Part shown: positions 46,781 through 60,399 of the stretch, in pieces
Layout: each line of letters opens with the position of its first letter
Numbering within the stretch: the stretch's first letter is position 1
Assembly: GCF_029784165.1 (NCBI RefSeq)
Contig: NC_073695.1
Location: forward strand, 6,484,183 to 6,548,182
Direction: 5' to 3'
Length of the DNA: 64,000 bases
Source: Wyeomyia smithii
Lineage: Eukaryota; Arthropoda; Insecta; Diptera; Culicidae
Notes under the pieces: generated by a model
Told to the model about the DNA's origin: nothing
What the model saw: only the letters and a program-made list of their open reading frames with translations
Databases searched by the model: none
Made by a program: the position numbers and the translations under genes

Positions 46781-49700
46781 AGTTAGATTATGGGTCACTC
46801 ATTTCGTTTGTCTCCAAGTGTCATAATGTAGGTTAAGAACCCACAAAACGGTAAACTGCAATTCAGTTAGACTTTGCACTCAAAGCATTCCATTGTTTAC
46901 CAGGCGTATACGTGTGGTCTGTCGGTAGATAAAGTGACATGACCTTTCTTCCAAACCTCTCCGCGAGTTGCAGTGGGCCGATTCGAAGCTACTGAACTGT
47001 ACCGAAAGTTTGAGTTGAATAATAATTTTAGTGCATGAAGGACGGAAACCGTTAGGTAAGAATTACTGATTAACATTACAAAACGTTGGAAAGGTCGAGC
47101 AATGCGCTTTCGATGCCACTAACTGAAGTACACACTCAAACTGACCACTTGAAAGGTGGTGCGAACGACTCTCCAGCTGCATACTGGCGGAACTTTCAGC
47201 TTAATTTACGCCTTCGAAACAGTCTAAGATTGAATTGTCTGGCCGTGCCGAATGGGCAACTGATAATTTACCAAGAACTCTACCCACCCAACCGGTCACG
47301 GCGGAGTGTGGTTTGCGTTCAAGTCACGATCGGCCCTGTATCACTGTCAAGGAAGCGATCCAGACGGCTTTTGGGCTGCCCGTCGCGCTGGAATGTCTAC
47401 CAACCGGCAAAAAAGAACCGCGCAAAGTCACACTAATCAATGCACCTGTCAATAAACCACCAGCGATGCAAGCAGCAGCTCTCGACTGCACCGCTCTGAG
47501 TTATGAATGATAGCCGAGTGACTTTGATGCCCTGCTGGCAAGCGGCGAACCTCGCGACCGGCTGCAACGTTGACGAAAGGATGAGGATAATGAATGCTTA
47601 AAAAATATTGAAACCGACCCAGTCATAAACAGAGTGCAGCGAAACACCGGATGCCGGGCTTGGTTGTGTTTGGAAAACAAATGTTTTCGACTCCATTGGG
47701 GTTAAAATACTACGTTATGTATTTGCGTGGCGTGACTTCACCGTTAGAACCAATAAGAACTGCAAAAAGGTCAAATAAGGTGAAAAAAATGTTATGTAAT
47801 CCAAATCTGTGGGAAGAAAAACTTGCTCTCTAGTTGCGAAACCATTCCACGCTAGTCACCGACTTTATTCGACAAGGAAGTCGTAAATTCTCTACTGCAA
47901 CAGCTATCGGCGCGCAAAATGCGTAACATTATCAGTTGTGAGTGTATCAAAATTCTTCCAGTCTTCAGGAAATGCGCTCCCCAAGATGCCGATCCGAAGA
48001 GAGAGAGGTACCGCGGGTAAAACATTCGCGGTTATCCAACGCTACGGCAGAAAATCCCTGTCGTTTTACAAGCCTAGAAACGCATGAATGCCAAACAAAC
48101 GTTGCTCGCGAGTCAGATTTCAAACATTTAAATTAATCCACTCTTACTCACCGCCGCAGCGCCGTTCTCGTTGCTCAGTAACTATCGGGTGATTAGCGAT
48201 CGCGATTCGCGACAACACAGCGCGTGAAAGAAGGAAGTACTTTTTACAGTTTAAATCAATGATTATCATCTTCCAGCCCATTTCACCGGAGCGCAGCCAT
48301 GCATTCAGGAGGTTAGTACTGGTAGCACATGTATTATTGTTCATTAAAAATGCGAACCGTTATTGAAGCAAAAAAAAAAACATAGAAACAAAACCACGAA
48401 GTTGGTGGGAACTGCCTAGGAGTAAGAGAGGGTGAATTCAACCTGCCCATTATAGATTTCAACTGTTGCAACCGCAGAAAATGCCAGTCAAGCGGTGCGT
48501 AGATATGTGCATTTCGGAATGCAGCACCGGAGCTCCATTCAATTTTGGACTCAGCGCCATACCATCGACAGCATCGCTGTTGTCGAAGAAACGACGGTGG
48601 CAGGAAGGGAAATCATTAAATATCAGTTCGATTTACATAAATCTAATGAGTGATCAATTAAACGTCGACGAACAGAGCGATTTGTTGTTGGATTGCTAAG
48701 AAGCGATACTAAAAATAAAAACCAGTTGCACATCAGCCATGGTTCGTTTCTGCATGGTTGGTTAGAAAATAGAGATTTTTTGTTTGTATTTAATGGTAAA
48801 TTAATGAGATTGTTTACCTTGAAAGCGATCCGAGATTGGCCACACTACCAAATCCGACATCATCACTATAAAAATGTCATCAATTCGGTCCTCTATAGGA
48901 TACGTATTCGAAAAAAAAGTTCTCTTTTCTCTCACCCGGTTTTGAGGGAATGCACAGAGAAAAAAACCATGACTACGATCACCTAATAAAATCCCGTCGG
49001 CCTCGCATCGAACCAACTATCGAAACTCACGACCGACACTACCGTGGTGTACAGAAGTTACATTACATTTGATGGCCAATCATAAAACCCGTGTCCAAAC
49101 TAGGGGCAATCGGGGCCAAATTGAACCGGAAAAGCAGCGTCGCCTGCGTCACTGCGCTGGCTGCAGAGAAAAATTATTATGCTCAAGTAGTTCGAGCTCG
49201 TGCTTCGATGATCACCGCCATCGATCGTAAACCGCCTCAATCACATTCAATTTTAGGTGTTTGTTTTCTCCCTGGCTACAATGTTTACTTTTGCTGTGTC
49301 GTGCTCAAGTTGTTGCTCGGATCCTGCACACGAAATGGAGTCAGCGAAACCTTAAATCCGATTATTCCGATCGAGAGGATCTCGGGCTCTAGGCATTTCC
49401 CATAAATTTGCTTCTCGATCACTCTAAAATTGCATTTATTTTTCAAACAACTTCAGATAAGCACAAACTTATGGAAATGTTATAATATTTATGCTTGTTT
49501 ACACCACAATTGTCACAGATGGTAAGACGATAGTGAAAAAATTGCAATTGTATGCCACAGTCAAACTCAATTGTGCTCCAGCGATAGTGCGAATGGCAGA
49601 TATTTGTTTCAACTCCACAACTTTATGAGCTCAAACCGACGTAACACACAAAAATATCATCTCTTACATAAAGATGAACAATCTGATGCTACCTGAGCCT

Positions 49701-50330
49701 AGCATCGTATCGTGGCGTGAACGAGTGTGATTTGCTTACTGGCGATGCCCCATCGCCTGCTAATTTAATCGAAACCGAGTCACGGCGCTCAAATGGTTCG
49801 GATTGAAGTGTTGAGCATTTTAGTGAGTCGAATCTTCCGGGAAGGACGTCAATCGGGGAATGACCTTTGGATAACATCGTTGCTTTACAGAGGACTTTCT
49901 AACCCAACAAAAGAAAAGAGGCGAGGTTCCAATTATGCTGCAAATCATACATTTTATCTCGAAGCTGCTGTGCTCGTCGATTTTACGTAACGAATACTAC
50001 ACTTTGGCAGTCGCGTGCAAATCAGTCCAAAGATCTATAACATCGAAGTATGGCTTTTTTTTGCTTCTGCTGCTGGTTCAGTTTAAATTGCATGGCTGGC
50101 GCCAGAGACCCCCCAATCGCACGCGGGTCCGAAGGCGATATAAGACAGGTTGCGATCGGATTGTTATGTTTTACGCTTGTGCCAAGTTTTATACTTTTAT
50201 GTTTGAAGGCTTCTGCTTTGGCGGGAGAATGTGCGGTGTTTTAAGTCGCAGGGAATACGCAGGCACGCATGTTAACTTTCGCGATTACTGTCGGATCGAA
50301 AAAGAGAGTTTAAAATTTTGGTTATAGACC
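46781..50330. other. GC-richer unique island without a recognisable gene
   Basis: Like the islands at 6.8-10.5, 18.3-21 and 58.4-60.3 kb: balanced composition, no transposon motif, several overlapping frames of 60-130 codons (for example 47086-47436 and 49935-50327, +) that resemble nothing known. Conserved intronic or regulatory sequence is possible. Confidence 0.4.
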
Positions 50331-53300
50331 GGCAGCAAATTTTTTATGACGAATTTTGGTATTTATCGCAGCTTACACAAACAAAAACATTTTTTAACGT
50401 AGAATAACGGTTCTCAGGAAGCACGAATAAATCAAAAACTAAGAACGGAAAGAGGGAAAAATATGTACAATTTCAAATGCTAATAAGTCGGTTAGTCGGA
50501 TTTTGCCGTGGAACTACGTCTTTGTTTTCTATACAGGTATGCATTCTGTAAAATTGGAAATAAAACTGGAAAATGTTGCGTCAGATTTCAAACGATAATA
50601 ACAGCATAACCACATATGATGGAAAACAATAAGCAATATGTTGTTCGATAGATAAAATGTAGAACATTTTTGTAATACGCTAGTTATCATTATTTCTTCA
50701 TTGCAAAGCGGCAAAAATCGATAAAAAGTATCAAGAACAAATTTTCGAAAACAATGAACCAATCACATGCGAGCATTCCTAGTACAGACGACATGAATAG
50801 ACACCAATCACTCCCTGTTGATTCTCTGTGTCAATATCAAAAAAAAAAATTGACAGTTTCCCCGTCACAATAGGTCGAATTGTTGGAAATTAAATTCCAA
50901 TGAAACTCTTCGATTTTATTTCCAGGTTGTTAGATAATCTTTATTCGAAATCATCTCGTCAGGTCATTACAAGCGACCGTGTTGGTCTAGCGATTGTTAC
51001 AGTTGTTTTGTGTTTTTCTTTCTTAGACTTGTATACCTACTATTGCTTTTAGCACACACACTTAAGCTGCCGCGCACGTGTTGTACAGCTTCAAGCTTCC
51101 AACCTAAAGCTTTACATGCAATATTGCATACATGCTGGCTATCAACATACATTCTTAATCTACATACTAACTGATATAAGTAAAGCGCCTGATGAATGGC
51201 AAATTGTTTTTATTTACGTTTCATAGTGACTGTAGTGAAATGTTATTCTCAACACAATTTATGTTTGCTTTCATGAAGCTAGACTAATTTGATGTCTCGA
51301 AGGTAAAGGTTTTTCCGAAAAGTTTGAAACAACCCCCATATCTTGAACAATTTCGTAACCTGCAGTTAGAGCGTAATAGAAACTGATGTCTTAAAAGAAA
51401 ACATGCTGGTAAAAGCAACAGTACCGTAGAGTATATGTGGAGCGGGCACGACTTCTATTCGCCTGCCATCTAAACTGCAATGCTGCTACTGATGGTGATT
51501 GAAGGTTTGTCTCATGAACATGATAACCATAAAACCATTAATTACTTTTTAAGACTTTTAGTTGGCAAAGCGTTTTGCGTCAGTACGGCTTTCGTCGACC
51601 ATTTATTTATCTTGAAATGCAAATACAAACCGTAATAAACCGTTTTAATTGCATCGATCCCAAAAATTTTCACTGATTTGTCATTTGATTTGTGACGTCT
51701 GCAATTTTTCGTGTGTCTCGCATTCGCAATGATTTTCAATTTTCAGTTGTAAATCATAACTAGGGTTTTTTTTTGTTATTTTGTTATTCCTTCATTTATC
51801 ATTAAAATTTGATTTGTGAGATAACCCTTCAACCTTACGAAGAGTTTGAATTTGTGCAATTTGCCACTTCCTATCTTCAATCAGAACTCATCATGCGACA
51901 CCTCAAATTACTCGGAATTCAATCACTCAATAAAAGTCAAATCAAGTGCCTCTTGTCATTCATCACTTCAGTAATGATCTGGATACCCCCATCTGGATGA
52001 CTCAAAATCTGATTCAGCATGGTTTTACCACATGTGAAGCAAGTCAAGTTTGAATTTATTCATAGGTATAGGTATCGAGAGAACTTCCATAAGAATAATG
52101 AAAAGATTCATAACTTTTAATTATTTAAGTTTCAGATTAGTCCTTCTAAAAGTGAGGAACAAATTTTATTTTTCTCATTTTTGAAAATAAAAATCCACTT
52201 TGTTCGATGAAGTTGTTGTACGTTTTAAAAGAAACAACTCTGCCGAAGACATTTTGTTTCTATCTGCCCATTTAAATTGATATTTGTAGAGTTTTCTATA
52301 TAACAGTGTCGGTAATATAACTCATAAACAGCATGTGACACCTCAAGTAAGGTTTTTACTACTAGCGAGTATTCTTCATTCAAGCTATTTCCCAACAGCA
52401 CAACAATTGCTAATTCGCTCGAGTTTTCTTAACGCTAGGAGTACTTTTACTCGCGAGTAGGAACTCGCGTACTCTCCTATTATACAGACGCTTGATGGAA
52501 AGACAATTGATCCCCAGAAAATTCGGGATAAAAAATACTAATCAAAAAATACTGATCTTACAACACTAGGCAATGTTTACGTGTCCTGAAACGCAACTTT
52601 TGGAAGATTCACATACCTGTCAAAAGTAACCCTTGCATGACCGGTGCAATTTTACATATTTTCGAAAAAATCTTCTAACTCAGTCAAAACTCAATCAAAT
52701 TTGATCAAACAAATTTCCAAGTAACAAAAAAAAGTATTGAATTTACTTGAAGTAATCCTAATTGGTTAATTGGTTAATTACGATAAATTTAGAGAAGTGA
52801 GCAGAGTTCGATAAAAGCTCAAAAAATATAATTTTCAAAAATTCACCCCGTTCCATGGTACCAAAACAAAGACCAATATGCTCCTAAGTAGAAGACTGAT
52901 GTGTCTAGCAGAAATCAGTACGCGAAGTGGGAAGCGCTTGAAGTCTCAGAAGTAAAATCAATTGCAATGGCACATACCTTAACTAAAAAAATGACTAAAA
53001 ATATGACTACAAAAAGATACACTGTAAGAAAGGATTTCTTAGGCTTTCTAGAGAAAACTTAATAGAAGTCCATTCGAATGGGCAGATATAAGAAGAGAGT
53101 CTTCGACAAAGTTGTTTTTTGAAGTATGTGTAGCAACTTTGCCAAACAAAGTATATTTTTATATGGGAAAAAGAGAAAAGTAACATTGGTTTTTAATTTC
53201 AAGATGAGATAATCACAAAATCGCAACTTCTATAATATTCAGAATAATTCATGAGATAACTTTGTTGAAGACAGTTGTAAGGTTGTAAGTTGTAAAATCA

Positions 53301-53386
53301 TTGGTCGGGTCGAAAAAAATTCGAATGCTTTTTTGAAGCTTTGGAAACAGTCTGCGTCGAAAGCACACGGCCAACGAGTGCGGGGT
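50331..53386. other. AT-rich non-coding DNA with repeat fragments
   Basis: 50415-50530 is an end fragment of the promoter repeat (AATTTCAAATGCTAATAAGT, GGAACTACGTC). 52130-52330 matches the repeat at about 35120-35420 (CTTCTAAAAGTGAG, TTTGTTTCTATCTG, GAGTTTTCTAT). No gene is supported. Confidence 0.45.
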
Positions 53387-53940
53387 TTACTCTGGAATCG
53401 ACGGCCGCAGATTCCGAGTTTCTGCTATATAAAGCTGGTCGCTACTGCGGCATCCTAGTGGCATGCCCAGCCCACTGAAATCTGCCGTGTGCAATCCTTG
53501 TACACTGCGGTACATGCGTCTACGCCAAACACTAATTTCCAGTTTGCCGCCAAGGATTGAACGCAACATCCTACGCTTCAAAAACACCAAGAGCCTCTTT
53601 CAGTGTCCATGCTTTATAGCCATAGAGGGCCACCGGGAGAATCAATGTTTTATAGAGTGCTAATTTCGTACGAGTTTGCAAGCTGCGAGACTTCATTTGG
53701 TTTCGCAATCCGTATAACACCCTGTTTGCGGCCGCTACCCGCCTCTTTATCTCATGGCTAACCTCATTTTTGCACCTCTACAATGTGAATGAATTCCTTG
53801 ACTACTTCAAATGATTCCGCATCTATAACCACCGCAGCATCAACATCCGTCGGGCTACCACGCTCTCTATCAGCCACCACGTATTCCGTTCGAGTTCATG
53901 ACAAGCCTAATTCTCGCAGCTTCCCTCTTAAGAGGTCCAA
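53387..53940 (-). pseudogene. Non-LTR retrotransposon reverse transcriptase, C-terminal fragment
   Basis: Minus strand from about 53920: EYVVADRERGSPTDVDAAVV, FEVVKEFIHI, then in other frames NEVSHEIKRRVAAANRVLYG, LYKTLILPVALYG, AWTLKEALGVFE, RRMLRSILGGKLEISVWRRR and HTADFSGLGM. This ordered set is the post-catalytic C-terminal part of RTE/I-like non-LTR reverse transcriptases. At least three frame changes and stops. The catalytic domain is not present here. It is a different lineage from the fragments at 4.3 and 38.9 kb. Confidence 0.7.
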
Positions 53941-53969
53941 ATGCCTTTTTCACCGAAAATTAATGATTA

Positions 53970-54270
53970 GTCGCTGGCTTTCACTAGCACGGTCGACAGA
54001 ATTATATACCTAGTAAACCGGTAATGCACTATTCGAACTATATAAAAACTTGTCTCTCTCAATCCAAGCATTTTACTAGTAGATGGCGACTAGGACGGCC
54101 CTAACTAGGTAACAGCGAGTTGCAGTAGTAACAGCAACGGCAGCGGCAGCGGCACTTTCTTTTTAAAAAACCGCCTTTGTGCGGTAGCTGCAACTTCAGC
54201 GGTAGATGCACTGGCCAGCACTTTCTCCTGTAAAAAGCTCTGCCGTATTTTGGCAACACACGAATCTGCA
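53970..54270 (+). mobile_element. Promoter-bearing dispersed repeat, copy J
   Basis: GATTAGTCG, ACGGTCGACAGAATTATATA, CTATATAAAAACTTG, then tandem-type GCAGCGGC and the block GCGGTAGATGCACTGGCCAG, CTCTGCCGTATTTTGGCAAC. The CCAAT motif is changed to ATTAG. Confidence 0.6.
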
Positions 54271-54759
54271 CGAATCTTTTTTTAGTTCAATTTTGCAAAC
54301 ATGTTCAAATATTTTTGATGAATTCCAATATGTCTGAACAACTCTAGGGAAGTTTCATAAAAAAAGCATTGGAAAAGTTGCAATATAACATTCAACAATT
54401 TTTTGCAATTTCAAGCATTACCAAGAAATCTTTGAAAACCAAACCAAATAAAACATTTTTCAAGAATTCCCGACAAATTCTAACATTAAAAATGTTAGAA
54501 TATTCAAAAATACAAATATAGAGAACACGTAACAATGAGATCTTGTAAAATGCTTCGTAATTCTCAAGTGACATAAAAAATAACTAAAAAGGCATGTATG
54601 TGCCTAAGCGATTCTAACAAATGGAGAGGAATCTTTAAAATCTATCTTTAAACTTATCTGCAGATCATCTAGAGTAGAACTACATTTAGTGAACCTCCCT
54701 GACGACCTGTTTTGTTAGGGTGGTTCATTATTCTCTTAATATAAGGTAATTTAACCTGT
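54271..54759. other. AT-rich non-coding DNA
   Basis: No gene is seen. Confidence 0.4.
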
Positions 54760-57440
54760 AGTGGACCCCTTTCTTGTAGTGGATCACATAAATCGGAGCT
54801 TGTTAATGTTTCACTTGATTCTGATGCAGATTGACTGGGTTAGATGTTTCCCAATGAAAGTTTTCTGAAAGTCCTCCGAGTTTTCGCATAAATTGATTTA
54901 TTCTGTCGGGTCCACTAAAAAAAAAAGTCCAAAGTTAGGTTAGGTTTATTTTAACCCAAACTACAATTAATGTAAAATCATCTTGGAAAAACCACGTCCA
55001 TTAATGGACCAAAAAAACTTTTGAGACAAATTAAAACCACAAAAAAAATTGAAAATAATTAGTGTAAATTAACCTAAGTGAGCCCCTTGCCTCTAGTGGA
55101 CCACTTGTGAGATTAACTCAATTTCTATTTATAAGGCCAACTACATTGAATGGACCACTTCCTTCACTGTAACACCCTGACTGAAAAATCGGTTATTCTT
55201 TTGATGAAAATTTACACCCGTTTCTCGTGATAAAACAATATCGCACGCTTAGCCTTGGGGCTAATAGCGGTCTCGATCAACTAAGATTAGTTGAGAGAAT
55301 TTTTTATCGATACTGTCTTTGGCACATTTTGTATGTGTAGGATAAGTACAACGATACACCGTGCCCCAGTGCTGAGTCGAGAAAATTTCCAGCTCGAAAA
55401 GATAATTCGACTCGATCGGGAATCGAACCCGATATCACAACCGTGTGGGAGAGCTAGCCGACCGACATCGCTAACCACAGAGGCACGGGGACTACGCCCG
55501 TTTCTCGTGATACTGAAGTAGATTAGCTGGATGAGATGTTTCTCGATGGAAGTTTTCTGGAAATCCCTAGAGTTTTCACATAAACTAAGTTAAACCAATA
55601 AACGATCCACTAAAGGACATAGCCCATCGAAAGTAGTTTTACTCTATCAAGAGAATAAACAGACTTTCGTCAGGATGGTCTAATGAAGGTAGTGATCTAT
55701 CCAAGGTAGTTCTACCCTACAATTGCTTCTCGTGGTTCTGATTGAAATAAGGGTAAAATAACCTATAGTGGATCTCTTTCCTATAGTAAACCACTCGTCA
55801 GATAACTTCCTCTTAACAAAAATGAAAAAAACTATGAATGGTTCTCGAGACTCTGATGCAGATTGACTGTATAAGATGTATTCCGATGGAAGAAATTCCT
55901 CGGAGTTTCGTATAAATTGAGTTAACCTGGACGTGGTCCATCCAAGGTAGTTTTATTCTAGATCTATAGAGTTTAATTTAGGGAAAAACTGCCTTTGATG
56001 GACCACGCCATTTAGTGGGCCACTCATCAGATTTACTCAAATTACGGGAAAACTCGAGGAACTCCTTTTAAACTTCTATCAGGGAACATCTTATACAGCT
56101 AATCTATATCAGAATCACACGAACCATTTGTTAATGTAAATTTAAGGTAAAACTACCTTGGATGAACCATATCCGTAAGTGGACCGCCGATCAGATTAAC
56201 TCAATTCATGCGAAAATCCAACGGATTTCCAGAAAACTTCCATCGGGAATCGTCTTATCCAGGGTAAATTACCCTATAGTGGACCTCTTTCTTATAATGG
56301 ACCACCGACGAGATTGAATTGATGCGAAAACTCGAGGGATTTTCAGAAAACCTCCATCGGGAACATCTTGCCCAACCAATCTGCATCATAAATATTTATA
56401 GGGTAAATTAACCAATAGTGGACCACTTTATTTTATTAACCTAGAGTGGACCACCCGTCAGATTAACTGCATTTCTCTCAACATAAATCGGGACTCATAA
56501 ATGTTTGTGATGCAGATTGACTAGTAAAGTTGTTTCCCAATGAAATCTGGTTGAAAATCCCTCGAGTTTTCGTATAAATTCATTTAATCTGGCTGGTGGT
56601 CCACTACATAAAAGGGGTCCACTATAGGTTAATTTACCCTAAGTTCCGATCTATGATAAGCGAAATTGAGTTTATCTGACTGGTGGTCCGCAACAGGTTA
56701 ATGAGGCAAAGGATTCCACTATAGGTTAATTTACCCCAGTTAATCTGCATCAGAATCAGTTCGCAAAATTGGTACTAAATTCCAATTTAAGTCAGAAGAA
56801 TAATTATTTTTCATCAGGGGGGTCCACTGAAGAGTGTGGTCCATCTAAGCTAGGGGAATATAACCTATAATGTTTCCTATAGTGAACCACCTGATTAGCG
56901 CAATTTATGCGAAAGGGAAAACTTCAGAAAACTTCCATCGGGAAACATCTTACCCTGATATATTAATTCACTATATTACGCTTTGTCACAAAGAAACGCC
57001 AAATTGGAAAATCTAGGATAAATTACTTATGTTGGACCGCTTTATTTTATTAATCTATAAAGGACCACTCGTTAGATTAACTCAATTGCTCTTAACAATA
57101 AATCGGAATCTCTCGTGATTCTAATGCATAATCCATCAAGTTTTCGCATAAATTGAGGTAATCCGGTGGGTGGTCCATTATGGGAGAGGCATCAACTTAT
57201 ATATATAGTGAACCCCTTTTTTATAGCAGACCACTCGTCAGATCAACTCAATTTCATTCAACAAAAATCGAAAAATTTCAAATGATTCTCGTGGTTTTGA
57301 TACAGATTGAATGGACAAGATATTTCCCGATAGAGTTTTCTAAAAAGCCCCTGACCTTTCGCATAAACTGAGTTGATTCGGCCGGTGGTCCACTATAGGA
57401 AAGGGGTCAACTATAAGTCAATTTATCCGGTTTGATCAAG
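54760..57440. repeat. 2.7-kb complex array with units in both orientations
   Basis: A degenerate unit holds a half-palindromic spacer (GGTCCACTATAGG.. / ..CCTATAGTGGACC, TTAATTTACCCT) and a body TGATGCAGATTGACTGG, GATGTTTCCCGATGGAAGTT, TCGAGTTTTCGCATAAATTG. The body is forward near 54812, 55515, 55850, 56510, 57110 and 57280 and reversed near 56040, 56190, 56310, 56740 and 56890. No reading frame of note. A SINE interrupts it at 55233. The family is not recognised. Confidence 0.8.
55233..55496 (-). mobile_element. tRNA-derived SINE with 16-bp target-site duplication
   Basis: Minus strand: head GTCCCCGTGCCTCTGTGG, A box TGGTTAGCGATGTCGG (opposite 55462-55477), B box GGGTTCGATTCCC (opposite 55418-55430), body, short tail. 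CCCGTTTCTCGTGATA at 55217-55232 and again at 55497-55512 is an exact 16-bp duplication, so both ends are fixed and the insertion is recent. Polymerase III transcription and LINE-driven copying are family knowledge. Confidence 0.92.
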
Positions 57441-58360
57441 TGATATTTTATTTGTAAGCTATATTTTTGCCTATTGTAATTTGCGAAACAATAATTTTAC
57501 AGCACAATAAACAGAAAAAGCTAAGACAATCTTCTGTTTTGCTTGTATAATAAAAGTGTTGGGAGTTTGAATCGCAACCTAAAAATTGTTCAATATTTGA
57601 ATCAAAGCCGAGTTTTGAATACGAAACATGTTTGAATTTTCATGATTAGCACTTTATTGCAAGCATAAAATTACCAGAATGCTTAACTATTTTAATCAAC
57701 GTGAAATTAATTTTCCCGTAGTTTTTCTGTGCAAGAATTTATATTATAGCTTAAGTGATCGCAATTTGATGCAGTACGTTATTAGGTTTAGCAATCTAAG
57801 TCTGTTTTCACAGACGAAGGCATTTTTCTAGACACAAGGGAATTTTTTACAAAGGGTGAATGCATTTTAGTATATACTTTTTCAAAGCAATGATAAGCGC
57901 TCATAAGCTGATAGTTATATCGAAAAAAATATAGGCACGAGTTAAAGGGATTATTATTGCTTTGCGAAACAAAAACATACACTATAAAACAAATACTGCA
58001 AAGTATACAGCCCTAGGGTTGTATAAAATGATGACGGTCTCACACTATAATTGGAGGGACTATTAATTACAAATGTTGAAAAGTCTGCAGACAGAATCAA
58101 TTCGTTTGTTCAGTGACTTACGTATTTTTTTTTTATTTTTTTTTTTTGAAATATATTTAACAACACTCGAAAATATTGTTTCAAAGCAAGTTTGGGTAGT
58201 AATATTTTTAAAAGTTCATTGTTATGTACCACTTTGGCTCCTAACGGCTCATGTCTTTCAAGCATTGGTAGACTAGCGATAAAAATATTTTCATTTTGTT
58301 TGATCAAATTCGGAATGGAGATATGAACAAACTTTTACTTTATCATGAACCCGTTCAAAC
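57441..58360. other. AT-rich non-coding DNA
   Basis: No gene is seen. Confidence 0.4.
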
Positions 58361-60320
58361 TTACAAAAACTCACGCTCGATTGTACTCCGCCAGTGCAGC
58401 ACAACCAAGGCTAACCGCTGATTGACTGCGACCTACATGCAGAAACCATTCACCAGATTTCAGTTTCCAATAAACCATAATTAACCAAACACAGACTCCT
58501 GCCGGGGTGTCGATCAATCACCGCGTACGTCAATCGCGCCTTAAGTTGGAAGAACGTCCGCTGCCAAACGTTCTGAATCCTTTTCTTCGTGGTTGCACAT
58601 TGTCCAAAACCAGCGCACGTTCGATTACGGGTCACAATGTACTCACCGCGGTGGTAACGGTACTGGCCTGTCTGACAGTTGCGTCCGTTCGGGTTATTTT
58701 TCTTCAAAAACGAACTGATCATCTCTCTGGGCGCCTCACTGATTCCGTCTCATTATCACGGCAATCAGTCGATGTTAACAGTTTCGGAAATTGAAACACC
58801 CACACCCCGCGGAGGGTCGCTGATCGAAGCCATTCAATAGGTTAATTCTATCGGTGGCAGTCATTCTCTGAAATGTTATCTATGTTTCATCGACTTCCCT
58901 GCACGATTGACGAGACGGTGGTAATCAGACGAACAATTCTGCTCGCGCTCGCGCTGACAGATTACTGCAGCAGCAAAGCCCCTCACCAGCAGGGGGCGGC
59001 TGAAGTGAGTAGCTTTAACGGGTTTACCACGCGCTGCTTCGGCTGTAGGGCAGGTCATCATTAGTAGGTCTCTGGATTACCCGGCTAAAGGCAGGCATTA
59101 ACGAATTTCCTTTTTTCTCTCTCTTCTTACAGGTAAGCACAACACGGCATTCCTTCCAGACGCAATCGGATGACTGGGGTGAGAATTATAGGGGATTATT
59201 ATGGGTAAGCTGATATCATTAATTAGAAGAGGTGAATGATTTAGAGAGGTTGAGCTGCATAAATTATTTGCGTGGCGGGAAACCATCGATAGTCGAAAAC
59301 GGGACTAGCAGCGAGTATCGATTTATTAAATCAGCTGTTCTTGGTCCCCACGGCAAATTATTTTTCGCTGTTGATTTACGATACCATTTTTATCGTTCAC
59401 CTGCGCTGTGCAATCGATCGTAAGCAGATAGGATGCATTTTTTCATGAAGTTTCGAACAACAGAATCGCTCTCCTGATTTACCTTCTACCAACTGCTAAA
59501 CACAAGCAAAATGTAATCTCGTAAATAATGAAATATTTTAAGCACCGCGAAACGCGTCGACAGCACCGAAAGCCATTAGCTGGTGAACAAGCCCCGATAA
59601 TAATTTTGAATTATTGTGACAAACATTAGGCAAGCTCTGGCTAAGATCGCGTTTCCAAAGGATAGGTCGCCCATTGCGAGATCTCAGCTCCCCCCATCAT
59701 TGCAGGAGCAATATTAAGTACTCGACCGAGTTGCGAGCACTGAAATCTAGCATAGGGAACGTCTTAGAATGCCTACTCCCATTCACTTCTTCTTCGGCAG
59801 TATACGCGATCACGCCGCCGTCGAGCTGAAAAGTGAGTTAGCGCAGAACATCACGAGCGTGATCGCTTGAAAGGGCGCGCGCGCACATGTCACGGCAATA
59901 ATCGTAATATTTTTAATGGCATTTGCCGTGAAATATTGTTCCTACCCGTGGTAGGCCAGCGGATGGCGAGGTAATATGGGTCTATCGAGAAACCGTCTGG
60001 CACAACCTTGAATGGCCAATGGAACGGCGCGGTGGCGGTTTCATGCTACATTAGTGAAACGCCGATGATGAGCATGGAGCGCCTGTTAACCGCAGCATAA
60101 AACATCGTAATGGCTTCCTTTGCCCGGCTTCCGATCCATTCTGGTTGCTTTAAGAACCAGGGCTTGCGATTTGCGTCTTTGGTTGGCTTGGGTTTTGTGT
60201 TACGTTTTTTACTGCATACGACATAATAATACGAGTCGAGTGCTTAATTATGTTTTATTCGTAACCAAAGAAACAAAGGAACTTGTAATATACTTTATTT
60301 GAATTAATTATACGACGTAA
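58361..60320. other. GC-richer unique island containing a recursive-splice-like site
   Basis: Unique, balanced composition, no transposon motif and no recognisable protein. Frames of 60-95 codons overlap on both strands. The site at 59093-59138 lies inside. Confidence 0.4.
59093..59138 (+). promoter_or_regulatory. Strong candidate recursive splice site (zero-length exon)
   Basis: Branch-point-like ATTAAC (about 59096), a long tract TTTCCTTTTTTCTCTCTCTT, then ACAG (AG 59131-59132) fused to GTAAGC (59133-59138). This matches the ratchet-point consensus (pyrimidines, AG|GTRAG) closely. The whole signal is on the + strand. Confidence 0.6.
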
Positions 60321-60399
60321 ATATGAGTGACTTGGAATATATAACGGACAAAATATGTGCTTCTTTCTCTATTCCATTAGTCATCTTCTCGGTTGTCTA

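Noticed and set aside
50515..50545. TTTTCTATACAG|GTATGC as a recursive splice site
   Set aside because: It lies at the end of a dispersed-repeat fragment, so the match is better explained by repeat sequence.
53463..53663. 66-codon + frame
   Set aside because: It is the antisense shadow of the minus-strand reverse transcriptase C-terminus.
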